Source: Faeciplasma sp048393055
Lineage (GTDB): Bacteria > Bacillota > Clostridia > Oscillospirales > Ruminococcaceae
Assembly (NCBI GenBank): GCA_048393055.1
Contig: DBFJJS010000009.1
Coordinates: forward strand, 1-29,066
Length of the DNA stretch: 29,066 nt
Direction of reading: 5' to 3'
A program made the position numbers and the translations under genes. Below, one piece after another: positions 14,616 to 23,977 of this stretch (its first letter is position 1; every line of letters starts with the position of its first letter). The notes beneath the pieces were generated by a model. It was not told the origin of the DNA. It saw nothing but the letters and a program-made list of their open reading frames with translations, and did no database searches.

Positions 14616-17600
14616 TCAAACAAGGCTTTCGGTATCCTGCTCGGACTCGTGAGCCTGCGCCGCCACATGCTCGATGTACGGCTCGTTTTTAACGACAGTT
14701 ACATTATTATAGACAGCCATGCCTGTTCCGGCTGGCAGAAGCTTACCGATAATAACGTTCTCCTTAAGGCCGAGAAGATGGTCGCTCTTGCCCTTGATCG
14801 CCGCGTCTGTAAGAGCACGGGTGGTCTCCTGGAAGGAAGCTGCGGAAAGGAAGCTCTCCGAGCTTGAGGACGCCTTGGTAATGCCCTGAATTACAGGGCT
14901 CGTGGTTATGAGCCTTGCGGACTCGTCTCCCGCGTCTATTTCCTGCTGGATCTGCGCATTGATTTCCTCTATCTCGTGCTTATCTACAAGCGTTCCGGGA
15001 AGCAGATAGCTTGATCCTGGATCTTCTATCTTTACCTTTCTGAGCATCTGACGGGTGATTACCTCGATATGCTTGTCGTTTACGTCAACACCCTGAAGCC
15101 TGTAAACCTTCTGAACCTCAGTAATAATGTAATTTCTTACAGCCTCGCTGCCCAAAATCGCAAGCACATCCGCGGGATTCTTAGAACCTGCGGTAAGCTC
15201 GTCGCCTGCCTTGACCTCGTCTCCGTCCTTGACTTTTATTCTGTAGTCCCACGGAATCTGATACTGCTCGGACTCGCCTGTCTCAGTATTGGTTACTATA
15301 ATTACCCTGCTCTTCTTGATGTCCTCGATGCTGACGACGCCGCTTATCCTTGTGAGAATTGCCGCGCCCTTCGGCTTGCGGGACTCAAACAGCTCTTCGA
15401 CTCTGGGAAGACCCTGTGTGATATCCTCTGCCGACGCAACGCCTCCAGTATGGAAGGTTCTCATAGTGAGCTGCGTACCCGGCTCGCCTATCGACTGTGC
15501 GGCAATTATTCCCACCGCTTCACCGACTGACACGATCTTCGAGTGAGCCAGGTCCATTCCGTAGCACTTGGCGCACACACCCCTCTTGGACTTGCAGCCA
15601 AGTACAGACCTTATCGCTATTCTGTCCCTGCCCTGTCGCTCAAGCTCCTCGGTTACAAGCTTTGCATCCGCAGCGGTCATAAGCTTATCGCGTGAAACTA
15701 TTATTTCCCCTGTCGAAGCGCTCACAAGGTCGTCTACCAGGAATCTGCCGACAAGTCTTTCGGCAAACGGCTCTATCATCTCATTGCCGTTCTTTATCTC
15801 GAATACGTCTATGCCCTCGTGAGTTCCGCAGTCCTCCTCGGTTACGATTACGTCCTGCGATACGTCTACAAGACGCCTTGTGAGGTATCCCGAGTCGGCG
15901 GTTCTGAGAGCGGTATCGGTAAGTCCCTTGCGCGCGCCTCTTGAGGAAATGAAGTACTCGAGTATATTGAGTCCCTCACGATAGTTTGCCCTTATGGGCA
16001 TTTCAATCGTCGCTCCGGAGGTGTTCGCAATAAGTCCTCTCATTCCGGCGAGCTGTCTTATCTGAGCTATCGAACCACGCGCTCCCGAATCGGACATCAT
16101 ATATATCGGGTTATACTTATCGAGGTTGTTCTGAAGCGCCACGGTAACGTCGTCCGTAGCCTTTGACCATATCTCGATAAACTTCTTTGATTTTTCCGCT
16201 CTCGAAATAAGTCCTCTCTTATACTGGATATCCACCTTGTCTACAAGCCTGTCTGCATTGGCAAGAATCTCCTTCTTTGCGGGGGGTATCTCCGCGTCGC
16301 AGACCGCAACCGTAATAGCAGCCTTGGTGGAATATTTAAAGCCGAGCGACTTTATACAGTCGAGAACCTCGCTGGTCTTGGTTGTGCCGTGCTTATGGAT
16401 GCATCTTTCAATAATGTCCGTAAGCTGCTTTTTCTTGACAAGGAAGCTTATCTCAAGGTCGAACTGCTTTTCGGGATCAGTTCTGTCAACGTATCCGAGG
16501 TCCTGAGGGATATTTTCATTAAATATGAGCCTTCCCACTGTCGCGTCTATTATCTTTGAGGCCTGGGTATCGCCAATGTTACGGGTCACCCTTACCTTGA
16601 TCTTCGCCTGAAGTGTGACTATTCCCGCCTGATAGGCCATCATAGCCTCGTTTACGTCTCTGAATATCTTGCCCTCGCCCTTTTCCCCGTCCTTTTCAAG
16701 GGTCAGGTAATACGAGCCGAGGACCATGTCCTGAGTCGGAACAGCTACCGGCTTACCGTCGGCCGGCTTTAACAGGTTGTTGGCGGCAAGCATCAGAAAT
16801 CTTGCTTCTGCCTGCGCCTCCACAGACAGCGGAACGTGAACTGACATCTGATCGCCGTCAAAGTCGGCGTTATATGCAGTACATACCAGCGGGTGAAGCT
16901 TGAGCGCCCTTCCCTCTACCAGCACCGGCTCGAACGCCTGGATTCCCAGACGGTGAAGCGTAGGCGCACGGTTTAAAAGCACAGGATGACCCTGGATTAC
17001 ATTTTCAAGAGCGTCCCAAACCTCGTCCTTACCTCTGTCTACCATCTTTCTTGCGGATCTTATGTTGATTTGCGGGTTTGTATCGACAAGCCTCTTCATT
17101 ACAAAGGGCTTGAACAGCTCGAGCGCCATCTCCTTCGGCAGACCGCACTGGTACATCTTGAGCTCCGGTCCTACGACGATAACCGAACGTCCTGAATAAT
17201 CTACTCTCTTTCCGAGAAGGTTCTGGCGGAAACGCCCCTGCTTGCCCTTGAGCATGTCGGAAAGCGACTTGAAGGCCCTGTTGTTAGGTCCTGTTACCGG
17301 GCGTCCGTGACGTCCGTTGTCTATGAGGGCATCAACCGCCTCCTGAAGCATTCTCTTCTCGTTTCTTACGATAATGTCGGGGGCTTCAAGCTCAAGCATC
17401 CTCTTGAGACGGTTGTTCCTGTTTATAACACGTCTGTAAAGATCATTAAGGTCGGAGGTAGCGTATCTTCCGCCGTCCAATGGAACCATAGGTCTTAAAT
17501 CCGGAGGTATTACCGGAACGACGTCGAGTATCATCCACTCCGGACGGTTTCCGGACAGCCTGAATGCCTCCACTATCTCAAGTCTCTTTAAAAGCTTTAT

Positions 17601-18209
17601 TCTCTTCTGACCCTGAGGCAGGTCCTTAAGCTCCGCCTTGAGCTCGTTGGCAAGCGCCTCCACGTCTATTTCCTCAAGAAGAGTTTTTATCGACTCTGCG
17701 CCCATACCCGCCTTGAATTTATCCTCAAAGCGCTCACGGGCGTCCTGATACTCCTTTTCGGAAAGTATCTGCTTTTTCTCAAGGCTGGTGTCTCCCGGGT
17801 CGGTTACGATGTACTTTGTGAAATAAAGCACCTCTTCCAGCCTCTTTTGAGATATTTCAAGCATCTGACCTATTCTTGAGGGCGTGCCCTTGAAGTACCA
17901 GATGTGAGACACCGGTGCGGCAAGCTCAATATGACCCATTCTTTCGCGCCTTACCTTGGCCCTTGTTACTTCTACGCCGCAGCGCTCGCATACCTTTCCC
18001 TTGAAGCGTATTTTCTTATATTTTCCGCAGTGGCACTCCCAGTCCTTGGTCGGACCGAATATCCTTTCGCAGAAAAGGCCGTCCCTTTCGGGCTTCTGCG
18101 TGCGGTAGTTTATAGTTTCAGGCTTCTCGACGACGCCGTGTGACCAGCTTCTGATCTGGTCGGGAGACGCAAGACCGATTTTTATTGAATCAAAAACATT
18201 AAAGTCCAA
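14616..18209 (-). CDS. rpoC: DNA-directed RNA polymerase subunit beta'
   Basis: A 1197-residue beta' subunit, the usual length for Firmicutes. Visible landmarks are the N-terminal zinc ribbon (Cys59, Cys61, Cys74, Cys77 in CHCGK...CERC), the catalytic Mg-binding NADFDGDQM at 447-455, the bridge-helix and trigger-loop region with RTADSGYLTRRLVDVSQDV, the second zinc site (CGTHEG...CKSKRGVCAKC) and the MRTFHTGGVA motif. It is the catalytic half of the core enzyme together with RpoB. It starts 43 bases after rpoB on the same transcript and ends before a strong terminator. No insertion or damage was seen. Confidence 0.98.
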   Translation of the reverse strand: MDFNVFDSIKIGLASPDQIRSWSHGVVEKPETINYRTQKPERDGLFCERIFGPTKDWECHCGKYKKIRFKGKVCERCGVEVTRAKVRRERMGHIELAAPVSHIWYFKGTPSRIGQMLEISQKRLEEVLYFTKYIVTDPGDTSLEKKQILSEKEYQDARERFEDKFKAGMGAESIKTLLEEIDVEALANELKAELKDLPQGQKRIKLLKRLEIVEAFRLSGNRPEWMILDVVPVIPPDLRPMVPLDGGRYATSDLNDLYRRVINRNNRLKRMLELEAPDIIVRNEKRMLQEAVDALIDNGRHGRPVTGPNNRAFKSLSDMLKGKQGRFRQNLLGKRVDYSGRSVIVVGPELKMYQCGLPKEMALELFKPFVMKRLVDTNPQINIRSARKMVDRGKDEVWDALENVIQGHPVLLNRAPTLHRLGIQAFEPVLVEGRALKLHPLVCTAYNADFDGDQMSVHVPLSVEAQAEARFLMLAANNLLKPADGKPVAVPTQDMVLGSYYLTLEKDGEKGEGKIFRDVNEAMMAYQAGIVTLQAKIKVRVTRNIGDTQASKIIDATVGRLIFNENIPQDLGYVDRTDPEKQFDLEISFLVKKKQLTDIIERCIHKHGTTKTSEVLDCIKSLGFKYSTKAAITVAVCDAEIPPAKKEILANADRLVDKVDIQYKRGLISRAEKSKKFIEIWSKATDDVTVALQNNLDKYNPIYMMSDSGARGSIAQIRQLAGMRGLIANTSGATIEMPIRANYREGLNILEYFISSRGARKGLTDTALRTADSGYLTRRLVDVSQDVIVTEEDCGTHEGIDVFEIKNGNEMIEPFAERLVGRFLVDDLVSASTGEIIVSRDKLMTAADAKLVTEELERQGRDRIAIRSVLGCKSKRGVCAKCYGMDLAHSKIVSVGEAVGIIAAQSIGEPGTQLTMRTFHTGGVASAEDITQGLPRVEELFESRKPKGAAILTRISGVVSIEDIKKSRVIIVTNTETGESEQYQIPWDYRIKVKDGDEVKAGDELTAGSKNPADVLAILGSEAVRNYIITEVQKVYRLQGVDVNDKHIEVITRQMLRKVKIEDPGSSYLLPGTLVDKHEIEEINAQIQQEIDAGDESARLITTSPVIQGITKASSSSESFLSAASFQETTRALTDAAIKGKSDHLLGLKENVIIGKLLPAGTGMAVYNNVTVVKNEPYIEHVAAQAHESEQDTESLV

Positions 18210-18252
18210 AGCTCAAACCCTCTTTACAATTTATTTTGGTGTTTTCGTTTCG

Positions 18253-21200
18253 TCAGACAAGATCCTCCGGCTCATTCTCATCCTTAACGGAGAAGCCGGT
18301 TATCTCGTCGTTGTCAGGATCGAAACCTGCGTCGTCATAATCGTCGTCGACAACCTCGTCGGACGTATAATCGTCGTCAAAGACCTCTCCGGTAGTCTCG
18401 GTCATGCCGTAATCGGACTCAGAAACAGGCTGCGGGATTATATCGTTATCGTCGTCAAAGTTTTGCTTGAGATCTATTTCCTCACCTTCGCTGTCAAGTA
18501 CCCTTACGTCGAGAGCCAGCGACTGAAGCTCCTTGACAAGAACCCTGAAGGACTCCGGTATACCTGCCTTAGGTACGTTCTGCCCCTTGACTATTGCCTC
18601 GTACGTTTTAACTCTTCCTACGGTATCGTCAGACTTGACAGTGAGTATTTCCTGAAGAGTATACGCCGCACCGTAAGCCTCAAGCGCCCAAACTTCCATC
18701 TCTCCGAAGCGCTGTCCGCCGAACTGGGCCTTGCCTCCGAGAGGCTGCTGCGTTACAAGCGAATACGGTCCTACCGAGCGGGCGTGGATCTTATCATCTA
18801 CAAGATGGTGGAGCTTGAGGTAGTACATAATTCCTACCGTTACCCTGTTGTCAAACGGCTCGCCGGTGCGTCCGTCGTAAAGCGTCGTCTTGCCGTCCTC
18901 ATCCATTCCGGCAAGCTTAAAGCACTCCCTTATATCCTCCTCGTGAGCGCCGTCGAATACAGGGGTCATAACCTTCCAGCCAAGCTTCTTGGCAGCCATT
19001 CCGAGATGAACCTCGAGAACCTGTCCTATATTCATACGCGAAGGAACGCCCAGCGGGTTGAGCACTATGTCAAGAGGAGTGCCGTCCTCCAAAAACGGCA
19101 TATCCTCCTGAGAAAGTATCCTTGAAACAACGCCCTTGTTTCCATGGCGGCCCGCCATCTTGTCTCCTACGGATATCTTTCTCTTCTGAGCTATATAGCA
19201 GCGAACGAGCATATTTACTCCGGGTGAAAGCTCGTCGCAGTTTTCAGGTGTAAATACCTTTACGTCTATGATTATGCCGGACTCACCGTGCGGGACGCGG
19301 AGAGAATTATCCCTTACCTCTCTTGCCTTCTCGCCGAATATCGCCCGCAAGAGCCTTTCCTCTGCGGTAAGCTCGGTTTCGCCCTTCGGCGTCACCTTTC
19401 CTACCAGTATATCTCCGCTTCTTACCTCCGCGCCTATTCTTATGATTCCGTTTTCGTCGAGGTCCTTAAGAGCGTCCTCTCCAACTCCGGGTATATCCTT
19501 GGTTATCTCCTCAGGTCCAAGCTTGGTGTCGCGGCACTCGATCTCATATTCCTCAATATGAACGGAGGTGTAAACGTCGTTTCTTACAAGCTTTTCGTTG
19601 AGCAGAACAGCGTCCTCGTAGTTATAGCCCTCCCACGTCATGAAGCCGATAAGGGCGTTCTTCCCGAGAGATATCTCTCCGTTGCATGTGGCAGGTCCGT
19701 CGGCTATTACCTGGTTCTTGTCTACCCTCTCGCCTTTGGATACTATCGGGCGCTGGTTTGTGCAGGTTCCAGCATTCGAGCGCTTGAATTTTGTAAGAGG
19801 ATAAACCCTATGCTCTCCAGAATCCTCTTTTACAACTATCTCGGATGCGTCTACCCTTTCGACAACTCCTGGATTATCGCATACTACCGCTACTCCGGAG
19901 TCAACGCACGCCTTATATTCCATTCCCGTGCCTACTATCGGGTTTTCGGTCACGAGCAGAGGAACAGCCTGGCGCTGCATGTTAGCGCCCATAAGCGCAC
20001 GGTTCGCGTCGTCGTTTTCAAGGAAGGGTATCATTGCTGTAGCAACAGATACAACCATCTTTGGAGATACGTCCATAAAGTCGATATTCTCACGGTCGAT
20101 CTCCATGATCTGATCGCGGTATCTTCCGTTTACCTTGGCGCGGGCAAACTTGTTGTCGGGGGTCAGAGGCTCGTTCGCCTGAGCGACCATGTAATTGTCC
20201 TCGACGTCCGCAGTCATATATACGACCTCGTCTGTTACTACGCCTGTTGCCTTGTCCACCTTTCTATACGGTGCTTCGATAAAGCCGTATTCATTTATCT
20301 TCGCATATGAAGCAAGATATGATATAAGTCCGATGTTCGGTCCTTCAGGAGTCTCGATAGGGCACATCCTTCCGTAATGGGAGTAATGCACGTCTCTTAC
20401 CTCAAAGCCCGCGCGGTCACGGGAAAGACCGCCGGGACCAAGCGCCGAAAGCCTTCTCTTATGCGTAAGCTCCGCAAGAGGGTTGGTCTGATCCATGAAC
20501 TGCGAAAGCGGGGACGAACCGAAGAATTCCTTTATCGCGGCGGTTATGGGTCTTATGTTTATCAGCGCGGTGGGGGTCACTACTTCAATATCCTGGGACT
20601 GGATATTCATCCTTTCGCGTATAACCCTTTCCATTCTGGAAAAACCTATTCTGAACTGGTTCTGCAATAGCTCGCCTACGCAGCGTATTCTTCTGTTGCC
20701 GAGATGGTCGATGTCGTCAATGTTTCCTACTCCCTCACAAAGATTCAGGAAATAACTTATCGTAGCCATTATGTCCTCAAGAACGATATGCTTTGGTATG
20801 AGCTCGTCAACCCTTGCAGCTACCTTTTCGGCTGTCTCATCATCGTTTGAACATGACTCAAGTATTTCCCTGAGTACCTTAAACGACACCTTTTCATTTA
20901 TTCCCAGCGGCTTGGCGTCAAAGTTGATATACCTTGAAATGTCAACCATTCCGTTGCCTATTACCTTGACCTCCACATTGTCTATCTTATGTGTTACCTC
21001 ACCCGTAGGAGCGGTTATTGTTTCTCTCTTCTCAACAAGAATGTAAACTTCAGTTACTCCGCACGCCTCTATCTCGGAAGCACGGTCAAAGCTCAGCATC
21101 TCTCCGGCTTCGGCTATAATCTCTCCAGTGAGCGGGTTTACAACGGGACGTGCAAGTACGTGACCGGTTATCCTGGACGCCACTCCGAGCTTTTTATTGT

Positions 21201-22032
21201 ACTTGTAGCGTCCGAACCTGCAAAGGTCGTACCTTCTCGGGTCAAAGAACAGGTTGTTTATATGCGTAATGGCGCTGTCCACCGTCGGAGGCTCTCCGGG
21301 GCGCAGCTTCTTATAAACCTCGATAAGTCCCTCGTCGGTAGTGGTAGTGGAATCCTTTTGCAATATAGTCGCGGCAAGCCTCGGGTCGTTATTGAAATAC
21401 TCGTCGATCTCGGCATTCGTTCCCACGCCCAAAGCGCGGATAAAAGTCGTTATCGGGATCTTCCTGTTCTTGTCTATGCGAACGTACACGACGTCGTTTG
21501 AATCCATCTCGTACTCAAGCCACGCGCCTCTGTTTGGAATGACGGTAGCCTTAAAAAGATCCTTGCCCACCTTGTCCTTTTCAACCGCATAGTACACACC
21601 CGGAGAACGCACGAGCTGAGATACTATTACTCGCTCCGCGCCGTTGATTACGAACGTGCCGGACGGGGTCATAAGCGGGAAATCGCCCATGTAAACCTCA
21701 CTGTCCTTTATCTCGCCAGTTTCAAGGTTGTGAAGTCTTGCTGTTACTCTGAGCGGGGCAGCATACGTTGTATCGCGCTCCTTGCACTCCGCGATGGAGT
21801 ACTTCGGCTCGGCGTCGAGCCTATAGTCGATAAAACTCAGCTCCAGCGTCTCATTGTAGTCCTTTATCGAGGTGACGTCCTTAAATACTTCTCTTAAGCC
21901 CTCCTCCAAAAACCACTTATATGATGATTTCTGGATGTCGATAAGGTTGGGAATTTCAAGAACCTCGTTTATCTTCGCAAAGCTCTTGCGAACCACGTTT
22001 TTGCCAAGCTGCACGTCCTTGACATTGACCAT
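18253..22032 (-). CDS. rpoB: DNA-directed RNA polymerase subunit beta
   Basis: A 1259-residue beta subunit. The frame is open back to 22230, but the start MVNVKDVQLGKN at 22032 is chosen because an AGGAGTGAT site lies about 10 bases before it. The rifampicin pocket (GSSPLSQFMDQTNPL, then THKRRLSALGPGGL) keeps the Asp, His and Ser residues commonly changed in resistant mutants. It has Pro where E. coli has Gln510, which may be lineage-specific. The GHGNKGV-type motif (RHGNKGVVSRI) and the C-terminal clamp LGGKAQFGGQRFGEMEVWALEAYG are intact. The last 67 or so residues are an unusual, highly acidic tail. Unlike the common arrangement, no rplJ or rplL gene precedes it. Confidence 0.98.
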   Translation of the reverse strand: MVNVKDVQLGKNVVRKSFAKINEVLEIPNLIDIQKSSYKWFLEEGLREVFKDVTSIKDYNETLELSFIDYRLDAEPKYSIAECKERDTTYAAPLRVTARLHNLETGEIKDSEVYMGDFPLMTPSGTFVINGAERVIVSQLVRSPGVYYAVEKDKVGKDLFKATVIPNRGAWLEYEMDSNDVVYVRIDKNRKIPITTFIRALGVGTNAEIDEYFNNDPRLAATILQKDSTTTTDEGLIEVYKKLRPGEPPTVDSAITHINNLFFDPRRYDLCRFGRYKYNKKLGVASRITGHVLARPVVNPLTGEIIAEAGEMLSFDRASEIEACGVTEVYILVEKRETITAPTGEVTHKIDNVEVKVIGNGMVDISRYINFDAKPLGINEKVSFKVLREILESCSNDDETAEKVAARVDELIPKHIVLEDIMATISYFLNLCEGVGNIDDIDHLGNRRIRCVGELLQNQFRIGFSRMERVIRERMNIQSQDIEVVTPTALINIRPITAAIKEFFGSSPLSQFMDQTNPLAELTHKRRLSALGPGGLSRDRAGFEVRDVHYSHYGRMCPIETPEGPNIGLISYLASYAKINEYGFIEAPYRKVDKATGVVTDEVVYMTADVEDNYMVAQANEPLTPDNKFARAKVNGRYRDQIMEIDRENIDFMDVSPKMVVSVATAMIPFLENDDANRALMGANMQRQAVPLLVTENPIVGTGMEYKACVDSGVAVVCDNPGVVERVDASEIVVKEDSGEHRVYPLTKFKRSNAGTCTNQRPIVSKGERVDKNQVIADGPATCNGEISLGKNALIGFMTWEGYNYEDAVLLNEKLVRNDVYTSVHIEEYEIECRDTKLGPEEITKDIPGVGEDALKDLDENGIIRIGAEVRSGDILVGKVTPKGETELTAEERLLRAIFGEKAREVRDNSLRVPHGESGIIIDVKVFTPENCDELSPGVNMLVRCYIAQKRKISVGDKMAGRHGNKGVVSRILSQEDMPFLEDGTPLDIVLNPLGVPSRMNIGQVLEVHLGMAAKKLGWKVMTPVFDGAHEEDIRECFKLAGMDEDGKTTLYDGRTGEPFDNRVTVGIMYYLKLHHLVDDKIHARSVGPYSLVTQQPLGGKAQFGGQRFGEMEVWALEAYGAAYTLQEILTVKSDDTVGRVKTYEAIVKGQNVPKAGIPESFRVLVKELQSLALDVRVLDSEGEEIDLKQNFDDDNDIIPQPVSESDYGMTETTGEVFDDDYTSDEVVDDDYDDAGFDPDNDEITGFSVKDENEPEDLV

Positions 22033-22236
22033 TGGCTTATCACTCCTCATTGTATTATTCCGAAATAACTGCAAAAAAGCGCGCCGCCCTCCGCAGAAAT
22101 AACCCGTTTCCCGCAGACAACTGTTTAAAATCACTATAAATTCGCTTATTGTTATAAAAACTTCGTTAAATAAATATAACAAAAAACCTGTGTTTTTAAA
22201 AATGGCGTCTTCTTTGCCATTATGATGCAAATTAAA

Positions 22237-22265
22237 AGTTTACACCAATTCAATCAATATGTCAA
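22237..22265 (-). promoter_or_regulatory. Promoter of rpoBC
   Basis: On the minus strand: perfect TTGACA (22265-22260), a 17-base spacer and TAAACT (22242-22237). The -10 is imperfect, but the -35 and spacing are ideal. The leader to rpoB would be about 200 bases. Confidence 0.65.
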
Positions 22266-22298
22266 GCAAAATGTCTTGGTAAATTCATTTTCGTCATA

Positions 22299-22331
22299 TT
22301 GCATAATTATCGTATCGCCTTAGTATATAAT
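22299..22331 (+). promoter_or_regulatory. Possible promoter of DUF4349 gene
   Basis: TATAAT at 22326-22331 is perfect, but the best -35 (TTGCAT, 22299-22304) is 21 bases away. With TAGTAT (22321-22326) as -10 the spacer is 16. The promoter is likely somewhere here, with its exact boxes uncertain. Confidence 0.4.
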
Positions 22332-22437
22332 ATGGCAAATATGAGTCATAGAACGGGTTTATACGCAATCCGATGCAATATTTTATCGTGCTAAATTGTT
22401 TTAAGAATGAAATACATATCCGAAAGGGGCACCAGTT

Positions 22438-23460
22438 ATGAAGCATAGATCCCTACTCGCAGTTTTTACTCTTGCAATAGCCGCCGTGATGGCTTTTTCG
22501 GCCTGCGGCGCAAGCTCGACAGACTCAGGCTTCGGTTCCATTGAGGAAAACAGCTCGATGGGCTGGGATTCAGGCGCCGCCGACACAATAATATCAAGCG
22601 ATGCGGAGACGGCGGTTGACATTCCCGAAGCGCCGGGCGCTGCGCTGCCAAATGTCTCTGCGGACGCCGACAGTATAGAAGCGTCCCAGAGGAAGATAAT
22701 TAAAAACAAAGAGCTGAGCGTTGAAACGCTGGAGTTCGACAGCTTTATCAGCGAGCTTAGCGGTCTTGTAACACAGTACGGCGGATATATTCAGGACTCC
22801 ACCCAAAACGGCAGCTCTTACTACAACGACAGCCTGCGCACAGCAAGATATACCATAAGAGTTCCTGCGGAAAAGTTCGACGAATTTACAAGCCTGATAG
22901 GCGACATGGCGACGGTAACGTATTCATATGAATATATCGACGATGTTACAGCTCAGTACGTTGATATAGAAGCAAGGCTTGACGCGCTTGAAGCGGAGCA
23001 GGAAAGCTTTTTAAGGCTTATGGACCAGGCGCAGACAATTGAGGAAATACTTCAGATCCAGAGCTATCTTACCGATGTAAATTATCAGATAGAGTCCTAC
23101 ACCGCCCAGATAAACACTTACGACAGCCTGATTTCCTACAGCACGCTTCGTCTTAACGTCAATGAGGTGGAAAGGATAACTCAAACCACCGCAAAACCAG
23201 GCGTTATGGAGAGAATAAAATCAAATCTTTCCGATAATCTTTATAATATCGGCGAGGATTTCAAGGACCTGTTCGTAAACGTAGTCAGCTCGCTTCCTTA
23301 TATTGCGATGTTTGTGGTCGTCATAGGCGTTATCGCTCTGGTAGCTGTGCTGATAGTAAAGAAGGTAAACCGTGCTCAGGCGACGGTGTCATCTCCAAAA
23401 AAGCCTGAGAGCGATAGTGGACACAATGATGTAAATCCGGCGGACGACAGTAAAAAATAG
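22438..23460 (+). CDS. DUF4349 domain lipoprotein
   Basis: A 340-residue envelope protein. Its signal peptide ends in AFSACG, so it is probably lipidated at that cysteine. The central part (about 85-255) is the DUF4349 domain, with TARYTIRVPAEKFDEF and a long coiled-coil helix pair (YVDIEARLDALEAEQESFLRLMDQ...). A single membrane helix lies at about 285-310, followed by a charged cytoplasmic tail. It therefore seems tied to the membrane at both ends, if the lipobox is real. The family is widespread in Firmicutes without a firm function. A GAAAGGGG site precedes the ATG, and a strong terminator follows, so it is probably monocistronic. Confidence 0.87.
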   Translation: MKHRSLLAVFTLAIAAVMAFSACGASSTDSGFGSIEENSSMGWDSGAADTIISSDAETAVDIPEAPGAALPNVSADADSIEASQRKIIKNKELSVETLEFDSFISELSGLVTQYGGYIQDSTQNGSSYYNDSLRTARYTIRVPAEKFDEFTSLIGDMATVTYSYEYIDDVTAQYVDIEARLDALEAEQESFLRLMDQAQTIEEILQIQSYLTDVNYQIESYTAQINTYDSLISYSTLRLNVNEVERITQTTAKPGVMERIKSNLSDNLYNIGEDFKDLFVNVVSSLPYIAMFVVVIGVIALVAVLIVKKVNRAQATVSSPKKPESDSGHNDVNPADDSKK

Positions 23461-23540
23461 TCAAAGCGTTTCATATGCGTAATGCATACAGGTTCTAATC
23501 CAACGCAAAATTATTGAAATTACAGTGCATAAGCACAACG

Positions 23541-23571
23541 CCTCACAGGTTTAAAAACCTGTGAGGTTTTT
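23541..23571 (+). terminator. Terminator of DUF4349 gene
   Basis: CCTCACAGGTT pairs with AACCTGTGAGG (11 or more bases, 4-base loop), followed by TTTTT. It lies about 80 bases after the stop. Confidence 0.93.
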
Positions 23572-23977
23572 ACTGAATCATAAAAAATTTAAACTATTTA
23601 AACATATTAAATATAATTTTATAATCTCCTTATCGCATATCTCGTCTTTTTATTCCTCAATACTTGTAATTTTTCAAACGGCATGCTATATTAAACTATA
23701 TTAAAAATGTAAACGTATCTGTTTATACCTATGCAGTAATTAACATATGGGCACAGATCCGGTGTGTTAACCTGCGGCAGGCAAGGTATGCGTGTAGTAC
23801 AATGCTTTTTCACGCGGAAGTATATAATGTTTCGGCTGTTTTGATTGCTTTAACGGCTGGCATTGCATGCCTTTTGTTTTTCATACAAGGACCTTCCGCA
23901 CGATTATAGTTATTATGGAGGAACGGTGACGTCCGATTCTCTTTTAATAAATATTCTAATTGCAAAGGAGCGAAAAA
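23572..23977. other. Leader region of first surface-protein gene
   Basis: About 400 bases without a gene. The first part (to about 23730) is very AT-rich. A TATAAT lies at 23823-23828 without a clear -35. GCGTG/CACGC arms flank 23790-23815. The small hairpin GGCAT-TGC-ATGCC at 23859-23871 is followed by TTTTGTTTTTCAT and resembles an element in the leader of the next surface-protein gene. AAAGGAG at the end marks the gene start. No coding sequence is supported. Confidence 0.5.
23859..23884 (+). repeat. Leader hairpin element, copy 1
   Basis: GGCAT (23859-23863), three bases, ATGCC (23867-23871), then a T-rich stretch ending in TCAT. It matches the pattern of the element at 25934-25962 in both the stem and the following T/G/T sequence. 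A 5-base stem is too weak for an ordinary terminator, so the shared pattern rather than the hairpin itself is the evidence. Confidence 0.4.

Larger units (their letters stand above)
22033..22437. other. Divergent intergenic region rpoB / DUF4349
   Basis: About 405 bases with no gene. The rpoB side has a promoter (22265-22237) and a leader of some 200 bases containing a weak hairpin (AATGGC 22201-22206 with GCCATT 22216-22221) followed on the minus strand by T-rich sequence, too short to call an attenuator. The plus side carries a likely promoter near 22299-22331 for the DUF4349 gene. An open minus-strand frame runs upstream of rpoB, but it has no sign of being translated. Confidence 0.6.

Noticed and set aside
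19288..20310. Long plus-strand ORF inside rpoB
   Set aside because: It is the antisense shadow of a highly conserved gene, with no ribosome binding site and no recognisable protein.
22197..22221. Attenuator hairpin in the rpoB leader
   Set aside because: A six-base stem with a nine-base loop and a mixed T/A tract; not enough to claim attenuation.
22033..22230. Longer RpoB start at 22230 or 22050
   Set aside because: The extension has no RpoB-like sequence, and the best ribosome binding site serves the ATG at 22032.
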